Origin: Nocardioides zeae
GTDB taxonomy: Bacteria > Actinomycetota > Actinomycetes > Propionibacteriales > Nocardioidaceae
DNA: 64,000 bases
NCBI RefSeq assembly: GCF_010686755.1
Contig: NZ_JAAGXA010000015.1
Location: 1-64,000 of the forward strand
Direction of reading: 5' to 3'
The translations under genes and the position numbers were made by a program. How positions within the stretch are numbered: the stretch's first letter is position 1; each line of letters starts with the position of its first letter. The notes below the pieces were generated by a model. That model was not told the origin of the DNA. It saw only the letters and a program-made list of their open reading frames with translations, and made no database searches. Positions 7,639 to 15,350 of this stretch are shown piece by piece.

Positions 7639-8475
7639 TCAGACCTTCTGGATCTGGCTGAAGCTCAGCTCGACCGGGGTCTCCCGGCCGAAGATCTCGA
7701 CGAGGGCCTTGACCCTCTGCGACTCGGCGTTGATCTCGGTGATCGTCGCGTGCAGCGTCGCGAACGGGCCGTCCACGACCATGACCGAGTCGGCCACGCC
7801 GAAGTCGGCGACCTCGACCGGGGTCTTGGCCGCGGTGGTGCCGGCCGGCGCGGGCTGGCCCGCGGCCTGCGCGTCGGCGACGGCCTTGGCCTCGACGGCG
7901 GGCGCGAGCATGCTCTCCACCTCGGAGAGGCTCAGCGGCACCGGCGAGTTGCTGTGACCGACGAACCCGGTCACCGACGGCGTGTGGCGCACGGCCGACC
8001 ACGACTCGTCGGTGAGGTCCATGCGGACGAGGACGTAGCCGGGGAGGACCGTGCGACGGACGAGCTTGCGCTGCCCGTTCTTGATCTCCGCGACCTCCTC
8101 GGTGGGGACCACGATCTCGTGGATGTAGTCCTCCATGTTGAGGGAGACGGCACGGTTCTCCAGGTTGGCCTTGACCCGGTTCTCCATGCCCGCGTACGTG
8201 TGCACGACGTACCAGTCGCCCGGCTTCGCCCACAGCTCGCGACGGAACTGCTCGAGCGGGTCCTCCTCCTCGGCGGCCTCCTCGGCCTCCTCGGCGGACG
8301 GCTCCCCGGGCTCCTCCGAGCCCTCCGGGTCCTCGACGGACGTGTCGGACGACTCCTCGGACTCCTCGTCGACGGCGTCCGCCTCGAGGGCGTCGTCGGC
8401 CGTCTCCGTGAGGTCGGCCGAGGTCTCCTCGGCGTCGAGGGCGTCGTACTGCTCCGGCACGTTGTGCTCCATCAT
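7639..8475 (-). CDS. nusG: transcription termination/antitermination factor NusG
   Basis: 278 aa. The first 80 or so residues form an acidic, Glu/Ser/Asp-rich extension (EESEESSDTSVEDPEGSEEP) typical of actinobacterial NusG. The NGN domain follows (KPGDWYVVHTYAGMENRVK, then RRTVLPGYVLVRMDLTDESW). It has a low-complexity Ala/Pro-rich insert, and then the KOW domain (VMVVDGPFATLHATITEINAE). Two adjacent ATG codons (8475 and 8472) could each start it. NusG binds RNA polymerase and couples transcription with Rho or ribosomes. Confidence 0.97.
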   Translation of the reverse strand: MMEHNVPEQYDALDAEETSADLTETADDALEADAVDEESEESSDTSVEDPEGSEEPGEPSAEEAEEAAEEEDPLEQFRRELWAKPGDWYVVHTYAGMENRVKANLENRAVSLNMEDYIHEIVVPTEEVAEIKNGQRKLVRRTVLPGYVLVRMDLTDESWSAVRHTPSVTGFVGHSNSPVPLSLSEVESMLAPAVEAKAVADAQAAGQPAPAGTTAAKTPVEVADFGVADSVMVVDGPFATLHATITEINAESQRVKALVEIFGRETPVELSFSQIQKV

Positions 8476-8513
8476 CTGCTGGACTGCTGGTCGGGGGACG
8501 GGCGGCGAGGCCG

Positions 8514-8780
8514 TCAGTCGCCGCTCGTGGTCGTGAAGACCTCGAACGCGAGCTTGCCGAACGCCAGGTCGAGCAGCGACACGATCGCGATCATCACGAC
8601 CACGAACACGAGCACGACGGCGAAGTAGGTGACGAGCTGCGACTGGGTGGGCCAGACCACCTTGCGGAGCTCGGCGACGACCTGCTTGTAGAAGGTCAGG
8701 GGACCGGTGCGAACGGCCTTGTCCTCACCACCGGGGGCGTCGTCGTCCTTCGAGCTCCGCACCGCGCGGGAGTCCGACAC
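8514..8780 (-). CDS. secE: preprotein translocase subunit SecE
   Basis: 88 aa. A charged N-terminus (about 30 residues) precedes the conserved SecE block FYKQVVAELRKVVWPTQSQL and a single transmembrane helix (TYFAVVLVFVVVMIAIVSLLD). It stabilises SecY in the SecYEG channel. I chose GTG at 8780 because AAGGGTGG lies 5 nt upstream; a GTG three codons earlier (8789) has no room for a ribosome site. It lies just ahead of nusG in the conserved pair. Confidence 0.93.
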   Translation of the reverse strand: MSDSRAVRSSKDDDAPGGEDKAVRTGPLTFYKQVVAELRKVVWPTQSQLVTYFAVVLVFVVVMIAIVSLLDLAFGKLAFEVFTTTSGD

Positions 8781-8810
8781 GCTGTCCACCCTTCGTCGCT
8801 TGATCGAGGC

Positions 8811-8837
8811 CCGTGGTGCCGATGATCGGCACCACGG
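8811..8837 (-). terminator. hairpin between tRNA-Trp and secE
   Basis: A near-perfect 27-bp inverted repeat (CCGTGGTGCCGAT at 8811-8823 pairs with ATCGGCACCACGG at 8825-8837). It lies downstream of tRNA-Trp and just before secE. It may end the tRNA transcript, mark processing, or attenuate secE-nusG; the sequence alone does not decide. Confidence 0.6.
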
Positions 8838-8848
8838 GATCTGTCTCG

Positions 8849-8921
8849 CAGGGCACGAGGGACTTGAACCCCCAACCTTCGGTTTTGGAGACCGATGCTC
8901 TGCCAGTTGAGCTAGTGCCCT
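8849..8921 (-). tRNA. tRNA-Trp (CCA)
   Basis: 73-nt cloverleaf on the minus strand. The acceptor stem AGGGCAC pairs with GTGCCCT, with discriminator G; the anticodon loop CTCCAAA gives anticodon CCA, and the T arm contains GGTTCAAGTCC. No CCA is encoded. It sits directly upstream of secE as in many actinobacteria. Confidence 0.97.
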
Positions 8922-9078
8922 TCGGCGCTCCGTCCCGTGAACGATCCCGGAACCCGGGCGCGCTCCACCACGGGGTGGACCACCAGCCGACGAGTGTACG
9001 GGTAGGTGTGGATCAACGTCCAAATGCTCCGCACCACGCCCGGCCGCTGCGCCGAGGTGCCGACACTACGGTGTCCCC

Positions 9079-10125
9079 ATGGCCGACGTCGTACCCCGCC
9101 CCCTGGACGCGCTGCCGAAGGCGCACCTGCACCTGCACTTCACGGGGTCCATGCGGCACGGCACGCTGCTCGAGCTGGCGGCCCGCGACGGGATCCGCCT
9201 GCCGGACGCGCTCGTCAGCGACTGGCCCCCGCGCCTCGCGGCCGACGACGAGAAGGGTTGGTTCCGCTTCCAGCGCTTGTACGACGTGGCCCGGTCGGTG
9301 CTCCGCACGCCCGAGGACGTCCGGCGGCTCGTGCGCGAGGCCGCCGAGGACGACGTGCGCGACGGGGGTCGGTGGCTGGAGATCCAGGTCGACCCCAGCG
9401 GGTACGGCGCGCGCTTCGGCGGGATGACCGCCTTCACCGACCTCGTGCTCGACGCCGTGGCCGACGCGTCCCGGACCACCGGGCTCGGCATGGCGGTCGT
9501 GGTCGCCGCGAACCGCACCCGCCACCCCCTCGACGCCCGGGCGCTGGCACGCCTCGCGGCGCAGTACGCCGGGCGCGGCGTGGTCGGGTTCGGGTTGTCG
9601 AACGACGAGCGGCGGGGCACCACGTCCGACTTCGCCCGCGCCTTCGAGATCGCCCGGCGCGCGGACCTCGCCCTCGTGCCGCACGGCGGCGAGCTCCTGG
9701 GCCCCGACTCCGTCACCCAGGTGCTCGACCACCTCGGGGCGGACCGCATCGGCCACGGCGTGCGCTCCGCCGACGACCCGCGGGTGCTCGACCGTGTCGT
9801 CGCCGCCGGGGTGGCGTTGGAGGTCTGCCCGACCTCGAACGTCTCGCTCGGCGTGTTCGGGGACCTCACCTCGGTGCCGCTCCCCACCCTGCTCGCCGCC
9901 GGTGCGACCGTCGCTCTGGGGGCCGACGACCCGCTCCTCTTCGGCTCCCGGCTGGCCGGGCAGTACGCCACGATGCGGGCCGCGCACGGCCTCGACGACG
10001 CGACCCTCGCCGAGCTCGCCCGGATGTCGTTCCGAGCCGCCCGGATGCCCGAGCACCTGCGCGCCGCGTGTCTCGCCGATGTCGACGCATGGCTCGACTC
10101 CCCCGTGGAACACTGGACGCCGTGA
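9079..10125 (+). CDS. adenosine deaminase family protein
   Basis: 348 aa, TIM-barrel amidohydrolase that would convert adenosine to inosine in purine salvage. Zinc ligands are visible in KAHLHLHFTGS (His16-x-His18), a further His in VPHGGE, and the catalytic region RIGHGVRS; the final metal Asp is in LGADDPLLF, where the family usually has STDDP. GLSNDE replaces the common GGxExG substrate motif, so the exact substrate could differ. Leaderless start: -10 TACGGT (9067-9072) lies six bases before ATG. The stop overlaps the next gene. Confidence 0.9.
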   Translation: MADVVPRPLDALPKAHLHLHFTGSMRHGTLLELAARDGIRLPDALVSDWPPRLAADDEKGWFRFQRLYDVARSVLRTPEDVRRLVREAAEDDVRDGGRWLEIQVDPSGYGARFGGMTAFTDLVLDAVADASRTTGLGMAVVVAANRTRHPLDARALARLAAQYAGRGVVGFGLSNDERRGTTSDFARAFEIARRADLALVPHGGELLGPDSVTQVLDHLGADRIGHGVRSADDPRVLDRVVAAGVALEVCPTSNVSLGVFGDLTSVPLPTLLAAGATVALGADDPLLFGSRLAGQYATMRAAHGLDDATLAELARMSFRAARMPEHLRAACLADVDAWLDSPVEHWTP

Positions 10126-10673
10126 CCGACGAACCGCAGCGCCCGTCGCTGGACAAGAACCCCGACCCCGAGCCGACCCCCGGTGCGGGCTCGTGGGGCC
10201 CTCCCCCGGCGCAGCAGCAGCCCTACGCCCAGGACTACCCGCAGACGCCGTTCCCGCAGGCCGGCCAGGCCCAGGGCCAGCAGCCGTACGGACAGCCCTA
10301 CGGGCAGCAGCCGTACGGCGCGTACGGGGGCGGACCCGCGCCGTACCAGCCGTCGCCGACCCCCATCCCGGCCCACCTGCTGCCGGCACCGGACCACCCG
10401 AAGGCGATGACCGCGATGATCCTCGGCGCGGTCGGCCTGTTCGCCGGCCTGTCCTTCGCGGGCGTCGGCTTCCTGCTCTCGCCGTTCGCCTGGGCGATCG
10501 GGTCCGGCGCCCTCAAGGAGATCGAGGCGTCCGAGGGCCGGGTCGGCGGGGCGTCCGCGGCGCGCGCCGGCAAGATCATGGGCATCGTCGGCACCGTGCT
10601 GCTCGGGCTCGGCCTGCTGGCACTGGCCGGCATCATCGTGGCGATCTTCGCGACCGCGTCGACGTCCCCCTGA
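10122..10673 (+). CDS. DUF4190-like membrane protein with Gln/Tyr/Pro-rich N-terminus
   Basis: 183 aa; the GTG start overlaps the deaminase stop (GTGA). Residues 1-90 are Pro/Gln/Tyr/Gly-rich with repeats such as QPYGQPYGQQPYGAYGGG. Two transmembrane helices follow (MILGAVGLFAGLSFAGVGFL and IVGTVLLGLGLLALAGIIVA) separated by a conserved stretch GSGALKEIEASEGRVGGASA. This layout is common in actinobacterial envelope proteins of unknown function. Coupling to the deaminase may simply reflect gene packing. Confidence 0.8.
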   Translation: MTDEPQRPSLDKNPDPEPTPGAGSWGPPPAQQQPYAQDYPQTPFPQAGQAQGQQPYGQPYGQQPYGAYGGGPAPYQPSPTPIPAHLLPAPDHPKAMTAMILGAVGLFAGLSFAGVGFLLSPFAWAIGSGALKEIEASEGRVGGASAARAGKIMGIVGTVLLGLGLLALAGIIVAIFATASTSP

Positions 10674-10698
10674 TCCGACTGCGCCGGGAGCGGTCCGC

Positions 10699-11772
10699 TC
10701 AGAGCGCGCAGCCGACGGTGACCGGCTCGTTGACCAGCCGCACGCCGTAGGCGCGCTCGACCCCGTCGCGCACGGCACGGGCGAGCGCCAGCAGCTCCTC
10801 GGTCGTCGCTCCCCCGCGGTTCGTCAGGGCGAGCGGGTGCTTCGTCGACAGGCTGACGGCGGCGTCGGCGGCGAGGGCGTACCCCTTGCCGAACCCCGCG
10901 TGGTCGATCAGCCACGCGGCGCTCGTCTTCACGGAGCCGTCCGGCTGCGGGAACCGAGGCGCGTCGGGCGGCAGCGTCGCGGCGGCGTCGCCGTCCAGCA
11001 CCGGGTTCGTGAAGAACGAGCCCGCGCTCCAGGTGTCGTGGTCGTCGGCGTCCAGCACCATGCCCTTGCCCGCCCGCAACCCGAGGACCGCCTCCCGCAC
11101 GTCCGCGAGCGGCGCCCGCTCCCCCACCGCGACGCCGAGCGTGCGCGCGAGCTCGGCGTACCGGACGGGCGCCCCGAGCGCCTCGGGGCCACCGACGCCG
11201 AGCTGGAAGGTCACCTCGAGCACGACGTACCGGTCGGGCTCGGCCTTGAACCGGCTGTGCCGGTAGCCGAAGCCGCAGTCGACCGCCGCGAAGGTGCGCT
11301 GCGCGCCCGCCGCGCGGTCCCAGGTGCGGACGCTCGCGATCGTGTCGGCGACCTCCTGGCCGTAGGCGCCGACGTTCTGGATCGGTGTCGACCCCACCGC
11401 CCCCGGGATGCCGGAGAGCGCCTCCACCCCCACCCAGCCGCGCTCGACGGTCCGGGCGACGAACGGGTCCCACGGCTCGCCCGCGGCGACCGTGACGAGC
11501 ACACCACCGCAGGTGGGGTCGTCGGAGCCGTGGTCGGCGTGCACGCCGGTGGTCGCCACGTGCACGACGGTGCCGGGGAAGCCCGCGTCGGCGACCACGA
11601 GGTTCGAGCCGCCCGCCACGAGCAGGAGCGGTTCGCCCGCCGCGTCGGCCCCCGCCACGGCGGCGACGAGGTCCGCCTCGGTCGTCGCCGCGACGTACCG
11701 GCCCGCGGGCCCGCCCAGCCGCAGCGTCGTGAGGTCGGCCAGCCGCACCACCGCTGCCCGTTCGTCAGGCAC
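10699..11772 (-). CDS. murB: UDP-N-acetylmuramate dehydrogenase
   Basis: 357 aa flavoenzyme that reduces UDP-GlcNAc-enolpyruvate to UDP-MurNAc in peptidoglycan synthesis. Visible motifs are TLRLGGPAGRYV, the FAD-binding LLLVAGGSNLVVAD, ALSGIPGAVGSTPIQNVGAY and SAGSFFTNPVL containing the catalytic Ser; it ends with a NRGGATTEELLALA region. GTG start overlapping the upstream MaoC gene by 8 bp. Its place beside the MaoC pair and rpmG is conserved in actinobacteria. Confidence 0.96.
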   Translation of the reverse strand: MPDERAAVVRLADLTTLRLGGPAGRYVAATTEADLVAAVAGADAAGEPLLLVAGGSNLVVADAGFPGTVVHVATTGVHADHGSDDPTCGGVLVTVAAGEPWDPFVARTVERGWVGVEALSGIPGAVGSTPIQNVGAYGQEVADTIASVRTWDRAAGAQRTFAAVDCGFGYRHSRFKAEPDRYVVLEVTFQLGVGGPEALGAPVRYAELARTLGVAVGERAPLADVREAVLGLRAGKGMVLDADDHDTWSAGSFFTNPVLDGDAAATLPPDAPRFPQPDGSVKTSAAWLIDHAGFGKGYALAADAAVSLSTKHPLALTNRGGATTEELLALARAVRDGVERAYGVRLVNEPVTVGCAL

Positions 11773-12193
11773 GCACGACCGCCCGGGGGTTGCCGAGCAC
11801 CTTCGTGCCGCCGGCGGTGACCTCGAGCGCGAGCGTGACCAGGTCGCCGTCGACGGCCTTCACGGTGCCCGCCACCACCAGCTCGATGCCGGTGTCGTCG
11901 TCGGGCACGACGACGGGGTTGGTGAACTTGGCGCCGAGCTCGACGACCTGCGCCGGCGCGCCGTCGGACCAGTCCGCGGTCCACTCCGCCACGGCACGGG
12001 CGGCCAGCGCCTGCGTGAGCATGCCGTGGGCGATGACGCCGGGCAGGCCGACGGCCGTCGCCACGCGGTCCGACCAGTGGATGGGGTTGAAGTCACCGCT
12101 CGCGCCGGCGTACCGCACGAGGGTGGCCCGGGTGACCGGGTAGGTGCGGGTCTCCAGGACGGTGCCCGCCTCGATGCCGCTCGGGATGCTCAC
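11765..12193 (-). CDS. MaoC family dehydratase (HadB-like)
   Basis: 142-aa single hot-dog domain. The hydratase-2 motif with catalytic Asp and His is visible in YAGASGDFNPIHWSDRVA, followed by IAHGMLTQALAARAV. By similarity it would be one half of an (R)-specific 3-hydroxyacyl dehydratase acting in fatty-acid elongation, paired with the upstream gene. GTG start overlapping the upstream stop (GTGA). Confidence 0.88.
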   Translation of the reverse strand: MSIPSGIEAGTVLETRTYPVTRATLVRYAGASGDFNPIHWSDRVATAVGLPGVIAHGMLTQALAARAVAEWTADWSDGAPAQVVELGAKFTNPVVVPDDDTGIELVVAGTVKAVDGDLVTLALEVTAGGTKVLGNPRAVVRA

Positions 12194-12594
12194 GCGGTGC
12201 CTCCTCGGTGGACGAGGACGGCGCTGGTCGAGCAGACCAGGGCGCCGTCGGCGTCGGTGACGTCGCTGCGGGTGCCGATGATGTCGTTGCCGCCGATCTG
12301 GCGCAGGGACGCCACGGTCAGGGCCGTCGTCAGCACGTCCCCGGTGCGGATCGGGCGCTCGTAGGCGAACTTCTGCTCGCCGTGCACGATCCGGCTCAGG
12401 TCGACGCCCACGGCGTCGAGGAAGTCGTTCATGGCGGCGAACGCGAGCACGATCGGGAAGGTCGCCGGCACGGGACCGTCCGCGGCGTACGGCGTGCCGG
12501 TGGCCCGCGCGAACTCGGTGACCTTCTCGTGGCTCACCCGGTAGGGCGGCGTCGCGGGGAACGTCCGTCCCACCAGCGTGCTGTCGAGGCTCAT
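12190..12594 (-). CDS. MaoC-like dehydratase, FAS1-type N-terminal (HadA-like)
   Basis: 134 aa hot-dog protein (GRTFPATPPYRVSHEKVTEFARA, then IVHGEQKFAYERPIRTGDVLT). It lacks the catalytic Asp/His motif and would serve as the substrate-binding partner of the adjacent HadB-like subunit. The ATG has -10 TAGCGT (12607-12602) seven bases upstream, so the transcript is probably leaderless and runs on through the second MaoC gene and murB. Confidence 0.85.
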   Translation of the reverse strand: MSLDSTLVGRTFPATPPYRVSHEKVTEFARATGTPYAADGPVPATFPIVLAFAAMNDFLDAVGVDLSRIVHGEQKFAYERPIRTGDVLTTALTVASLRQIGGNDIIGTRSDVTDADGALVCSTSAVLVHRGGTA

Positions 12595-12680
12595 GAAACG
12601 AACGCTAGCGGTTACCGGTGCGTCGGCCGGGGTCGGCCGGGTGGCTGGGGTCCGCTCGGGCGCACGACCCCACCGGAAAG

Positions 12681-12715
12681 ACGAACGGCCCACCCGACAC
12701 GCTCGGGTGGGCCGT
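12681..12715. terminator. rpmG terminator, perfect 15-bp hairpin
   Basis: GAACGGCCCACCCGA (12681-12695) and TCGGGTGGGCCGTTC (12701-12715) form a perfect stem around a 5-nt loop, 26 bp past the rpmG stop. Confidence 0.8.
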
Positions 12716-12740
12716 TCGGCCGTGCTGGGTGCGGTCCGCG

Positions 12741-12911
12741 TCAGCGGGTCTCGCGGTGCGCCGTGTGCGTCCGGCAGCGCGGGCAGAACTTCGCCAGCTC
12801 CATGCGGTCGGGGTCGTTGCGGCGGTTCTTCTTGGTGATGTAGTTGCGCTCCTTGCAGTCCACGCAGGCGAGCGTGATCTTCGGGCGAACGTCAGAGCTC
12901 TTGCTGGCCAC
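12741..12911 (-). CDS. rpmG: 50S ribosomal protein L33
   Basis: 56 aa, start GTG with AAGGAA upstream. The sequence VASKSSDVRPKITLACVDCK continues with ERNYITKKNRRNDPDRMELA and ends in KFCPRCRTHTAHRETR. Two CxxC pairs (CVDC about 16-19; CPRC about 43-46) mark the zinc-binding form of L33. It lies between tRNA-Met and the MaoC/murB genes, the usual actinobacterial position. It is short and easily missed in automated calls. Confidence 0.95.
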   Translation of the reverse strand: MASKSSDVRPKITLACVDCKERNYITKKNRRNDPDRMELAKFCPRCRTHTAHRETR

Positions 12912-12949
12912 GGTGATTCCTTGTCGTTGGATGCTGCGAGTCGTGCTGG

Positions 12950-13023
12950 TAGCGGGGGCGGGTATCGAACCCGCGACCTCACGATTATGAGTCGTGCGCT
13001 CTAACCGTCTGAGCTACCCCGCC
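12950..13023 (-). tRNA. tRNA-Met (CAT), elongator type
   Basis: 74-nt cloverleaf on the minus strand; acceptor GGCGGGG with CCCCGCT, anticodon loop CTCATAA giving CAT, T arm GGGTTCGATACCC. The G1-U72 pair and D arm fit an elongator rather than initiator tRNA. It is followed by rpmG. Confidence 0.95.
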
Positions 13024-13079
13024 ATTCCGGGAGCGGGCCCGACCCCGGTCTGACGACCGGTGCCGGGCCCGTTTCCCCG

Positions 13080-13152
13080 AGCCCCTTTACGGAATCGAAC
13101 CGTAGACCTTCTCCTTACCATGGAGACGCTCTGCCGACTGAGCTAAAGGGGC
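13080..13152 (-). tRNA. tRNA-Thr (GGT)
   Basis: 73-nt cloverleaf; acceptor GCCCCTT at the 5' end, anticodon loop ATGGTAA giving GGT, T arm ACGGTTCGATTCCGT. It lies 56 bp upstream of tRNA-Met and is probably co-transcribed. A possible -10 TATGCT lies at 13170-13165. Confidence 0.95.
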
Positions 13153-13298
13153 AAGCGACGAGGAAGCATACACATCCTCGACACGCACGAGAAATCGGGC
13201 CGGAACCCGCCTCCTCCGTGGCTGCGGGGCAACCTTACGGCGTCCCTCCCGCCCCCTCGACAGGGGGTCCGCAGCACTCCTCGGCGGTGCCGGGAGCG

Positions 13299-13871
13299 CT
13301 ACGCCCGCACCCGCGCCCGCAGGCCGTCGAGGATGATCCCGAGGCCGACGGCGAAGTCGGCGCCGCCCCGGGGCAGGTCGTCGATCGCCCCGGCGCTCGC
13401 CGCCTGGAGCTGGGCCTGCTCGTCGGTGGCGTGCCCGAACACGAAGTGGAGCAGCGTGCGCGCGCCGATCTCCGGCAGGTCCCCCCGCTCCGCGGAGGGG
13501 GCGAGGTGCAGCGCGGCGACGAGGGCCTCGTACGGCGTCGACGCCCCGAGGCCGAACGACCACACGGTGGCCACGAGCTCCGCCCCGTCGCGGTAGGCCA
13601 GCGTGGCGTCGCGGACCCAGGCACAGATGCCGGCCACCTGCTCGTCCCAGGGCGCTCCGGGGTCGGCGGGCAGGTGCGTGCGCGCCAGGATCTCGTCGGC
13701 GACCGCCGCCAGGAGCGCCTGCTTGCTCGGGAAGTGGTGGTAGAGCGCGCTCGGCTGCACCCCCAGCTCCGTGCCGAGACGACGCATCGAGAGGTCGGCG
13801 AGTCCGAACCGGTCGAGCACCTCGACCGCGCGGGCCACGACCGTCTCGCGGTGGTAGCGCACTGCTGCCAT
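13299..13871 (-). CDS. bioQ: TetR-family regulator, probable biotin repressor BioQ
   Basis: 190 aa. An N-terminal helix-turn-helix (LADLSMRRLGTELGVQPSAL YHHFPSKQALL, about 20-52) is followed by a TetR_C-like ligand domain. It is divergent from bioYMN. The shared 92-bp spacer has a palindrome TGAAC-GCC-GTTCA of the form described for BioQ in Corynebacterium and Mycobacterium (TGAAC-N3-GTTNA). Such regulators repress biotin genes when biotin is ample. ATG start with GGGGGAGAG immediately upstream; a GTG three codons later is an alternative. The bioQ name rests on operator and context. Confidence 0.8.
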   Translation of the reverse strand: MAAVRYHRETVVARAVEVLDRFGLADLSMRRLGTELGVQPSALYHHFPSKQALLAAVADEILARTHLPADPGAPWDEQVAGICAWVRDATLAYRDGAELVATVWSFGLGASTPYEALVAALHLAPSAERGDLPEIGARTLLHFVFGHATDEQAQLQAASAGAIDDLPRGGADFAVGLGIILDGLRARVRA

Positions 13872-13884
13872 CTCTCCCCCTCGG

Positions 13885-13925
13885 TTGACCGGACTGCGGG
13901 TCGACCCTAACCTGAACGCCGTTCA
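13885..13925 (+). promoter_or_regulatory. bioY promoter with BioQ-type operator
   Basis: On the plus strand, -35 TTGACC (13885-13890) and -10 TAACCT (13908-13913) are 17 bp apart. A 13-bp palindrome TGAACGCCGTTCA (13913-13925) starts at the last base of the -10, where a repressor would block initiation. Confidence 0.75.
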
Positions 13926-13963
13926 CCTGGCCACGGGCCGGGTCAGGAGCCCAGGAGCACGCC

Positions 13964-14581
13964 ATGACGACCGACGCCGCGACGAACGCCGACGCGACCC
14001 ACGAGCCCACCCGGTCCCCGCGGGTCTCCGCGACCGACCTCGCGCTCATCGCGGCGTTCGCCGCGCTCATCTCGGCCCTCACCTACCTCGGCGCGATCCC
14101 CGTCGGCGGCGCCGGCGTCCCGGTCACGCTCCAGACGTTCGGCGTGATGCTCGCCGGCTGCCTGCTCGGCCCCGTCCGCGGCCTCCTGGCCGTGCTGCTC
14201 TACCTGGGCCTCGGCTTCGTGGGGCTGCCCGTCTTCGCCGAGCACACCGCCGGCGTCGGCGTGCTGTCGCAGCCCAGCGCGGGCTACCTGCTGTCCTTCC
14301 CGCTGGCGGCGCTCGTCGGCGGCCTCATGGTGAAGTACGCCGCGGGCAACGCCGGCAAGACCCGCGCCCTCGTCGTGTTCGCGTGCTCGCTCACCGCGAG
14401 CGTCCTCGTCATCCACCCGATGGGCATCGTCGGGCTCATGGTCCACCTCGACATGACCTTCACCGCGGCCCTCAAGATCGACGTGCTCTACTGGCTCGGC
14501 GACCTGCTGAAGACGACGCTGGTCGCGCTCATCGCCGCCGAGGTGCACCGGGCCTTCCCGCGCCTCCTCCGCGGCCGCTGA
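13964..14581 (+). CDS. bioY: biotin transporter substrate-binding (S) component BioY
   Basis: 205 aa, six-helix ECF S-component. Typical BioY sequence includes ALISALTYLGAIPVGGAGVP, VTLQTFGVMLAGCLLGPVRG, LYLGLGFVGLPVFAEHTAG and PSAGYLLSFPLAALVGG. It captures biotin and works with the ATPase and T-component encoded next. ATG start with AGGAG 7 nt upstream. First gene of the bioYMN operon under the BioQ-type operator. Confidence 0.96.
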   Translation: MTTDAATNADATHEPTRSPRVSATDLALIAAFAALISALTYLGAIPVGGAGVPVTLQTFGVMLAGCLLGPVRGLLAVLLYLGLGFVGLPVFAEHTAGVGVLSQPSAGYLLSFPLAALVGGLMVKYAAGNAGKTRALVVFACSLTASVLVIHPMGIVGLMVHLDMTFTAALKIDVLYWLGDLLKTTLVALIAAEVHRAFPRLLRGR

Positions 14582-14621
14582 CGAACGGTCCGACGACGAG
14601 GCTGACGAGGGAGCGAGCGCG

Positions 14622-15350
14622 GTGGCGTTGATCCGGCTCGACGCCGCGGGCGTCACGGTGCCGGGCCCGCCCGCCGAGCGCACCATCCTCGCGCCGACGA
14701 CGCTCGAGCTCGCCGAGCGGCGCATCGGCGTCGTCGGGGGCAACGGGTCGGGCAAGTCGACGCTCGTCCGGCTCCTCAACGGCCTCGTCACGCCCACCAC
14801 GGGGCGGGTGCTCCTCGACGACGTCGACGTCGCCCGTCGCGGCGCGGCGGTGCGGCGCCGCGTCGGGTTCTGCTTCACGGACCCCTCGGCGCAGCTCGTG
14901 ATGCCGACCTGCGTCGAGGACGTCGAGCTGTCGCTGCGGCGCACGGTCCGCGACCGCGCGACCCGGCGGGCGGCGGCGATCGACGTGCTCGACCGCTTCG
15001 GGCTGGCCCACCTGGCCGACGTCAGCGTGCACGCGCTCTCCGGCGGGCAACGCCAGCTGCTCGCCCTCGCCGGCGTGCTCGCCACGGAACCGGACGTGCT
15101 CGTCACCGACGAGCCGACCACCCTGCTCGACCTCCGCAACACCCGCCTGGTCGCGGCGACCCTGTTCGACCTCGACGTCCAGCTGGTGCTGGTGACCCAC
15201 GACCTCGAGCTCGCCGCCCGCTGCGAGCGCGTGCTCGTGGTGGCGGACGGTGCCGTCGTGGCCGACGGCCCCGCGGAGGCCTCGATCGCGGCGTACGTCG
15301 CGTCCGTCGAGGCGGGCGGCCCGGCCGGCGCGGGCGGGTCGGGCCGGTGA
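14622..15350 (+). CDS. bioM: energy-coupling factor ATPase BioM
   Basis: 242-aa ABC ATPase with Walker A GGNGSGKST (about 43-51), signature LSGGQRQLLALA, Walker B VLVTDEPTTLLD (where Thr-Asp precede the catalytic Glu) and switch His in LVTHDLELA. The CFTDPSAQLVMPT stretch is typical of ECF ATPases. GTG start 40 bp after bioY; it overlaps bioN by 4 bp. Confidence 0.94.
   Translation: MALIRLDAAGVTVPGPPAERTILAPTTLELAERRIGVVGGNGSGKSTLVRLLNGLVTPTTGRVLLDDVDVARRGAAVRRRVGFCFTDPSAQLVMPTCVEDVELSLRRTVRDRATRRAAAIDVLDRFGLAHLADVSVHALSGGQRQLLALAGVLATEPDVLVTDEPTTLLDLRNTRLVAATLFDLDVQLVLVTHDLELAARCERVLVVADGAVVADGPAEASIAAYVASVEAGGPAGAGGSGR

Noticed and set aside
8923..9078. tRNA-Trp promoter (possible TACACT near 8995)
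   Set aside because: A -10-like word is present but no -35 at a proper distance could be identified.
13250..13266. Small CCCCCT/AGGGGG hairpin after bioQ
   Set aside because: Stem of only five or six base pairs with a short loop; too weak to call a terminator with confidence.
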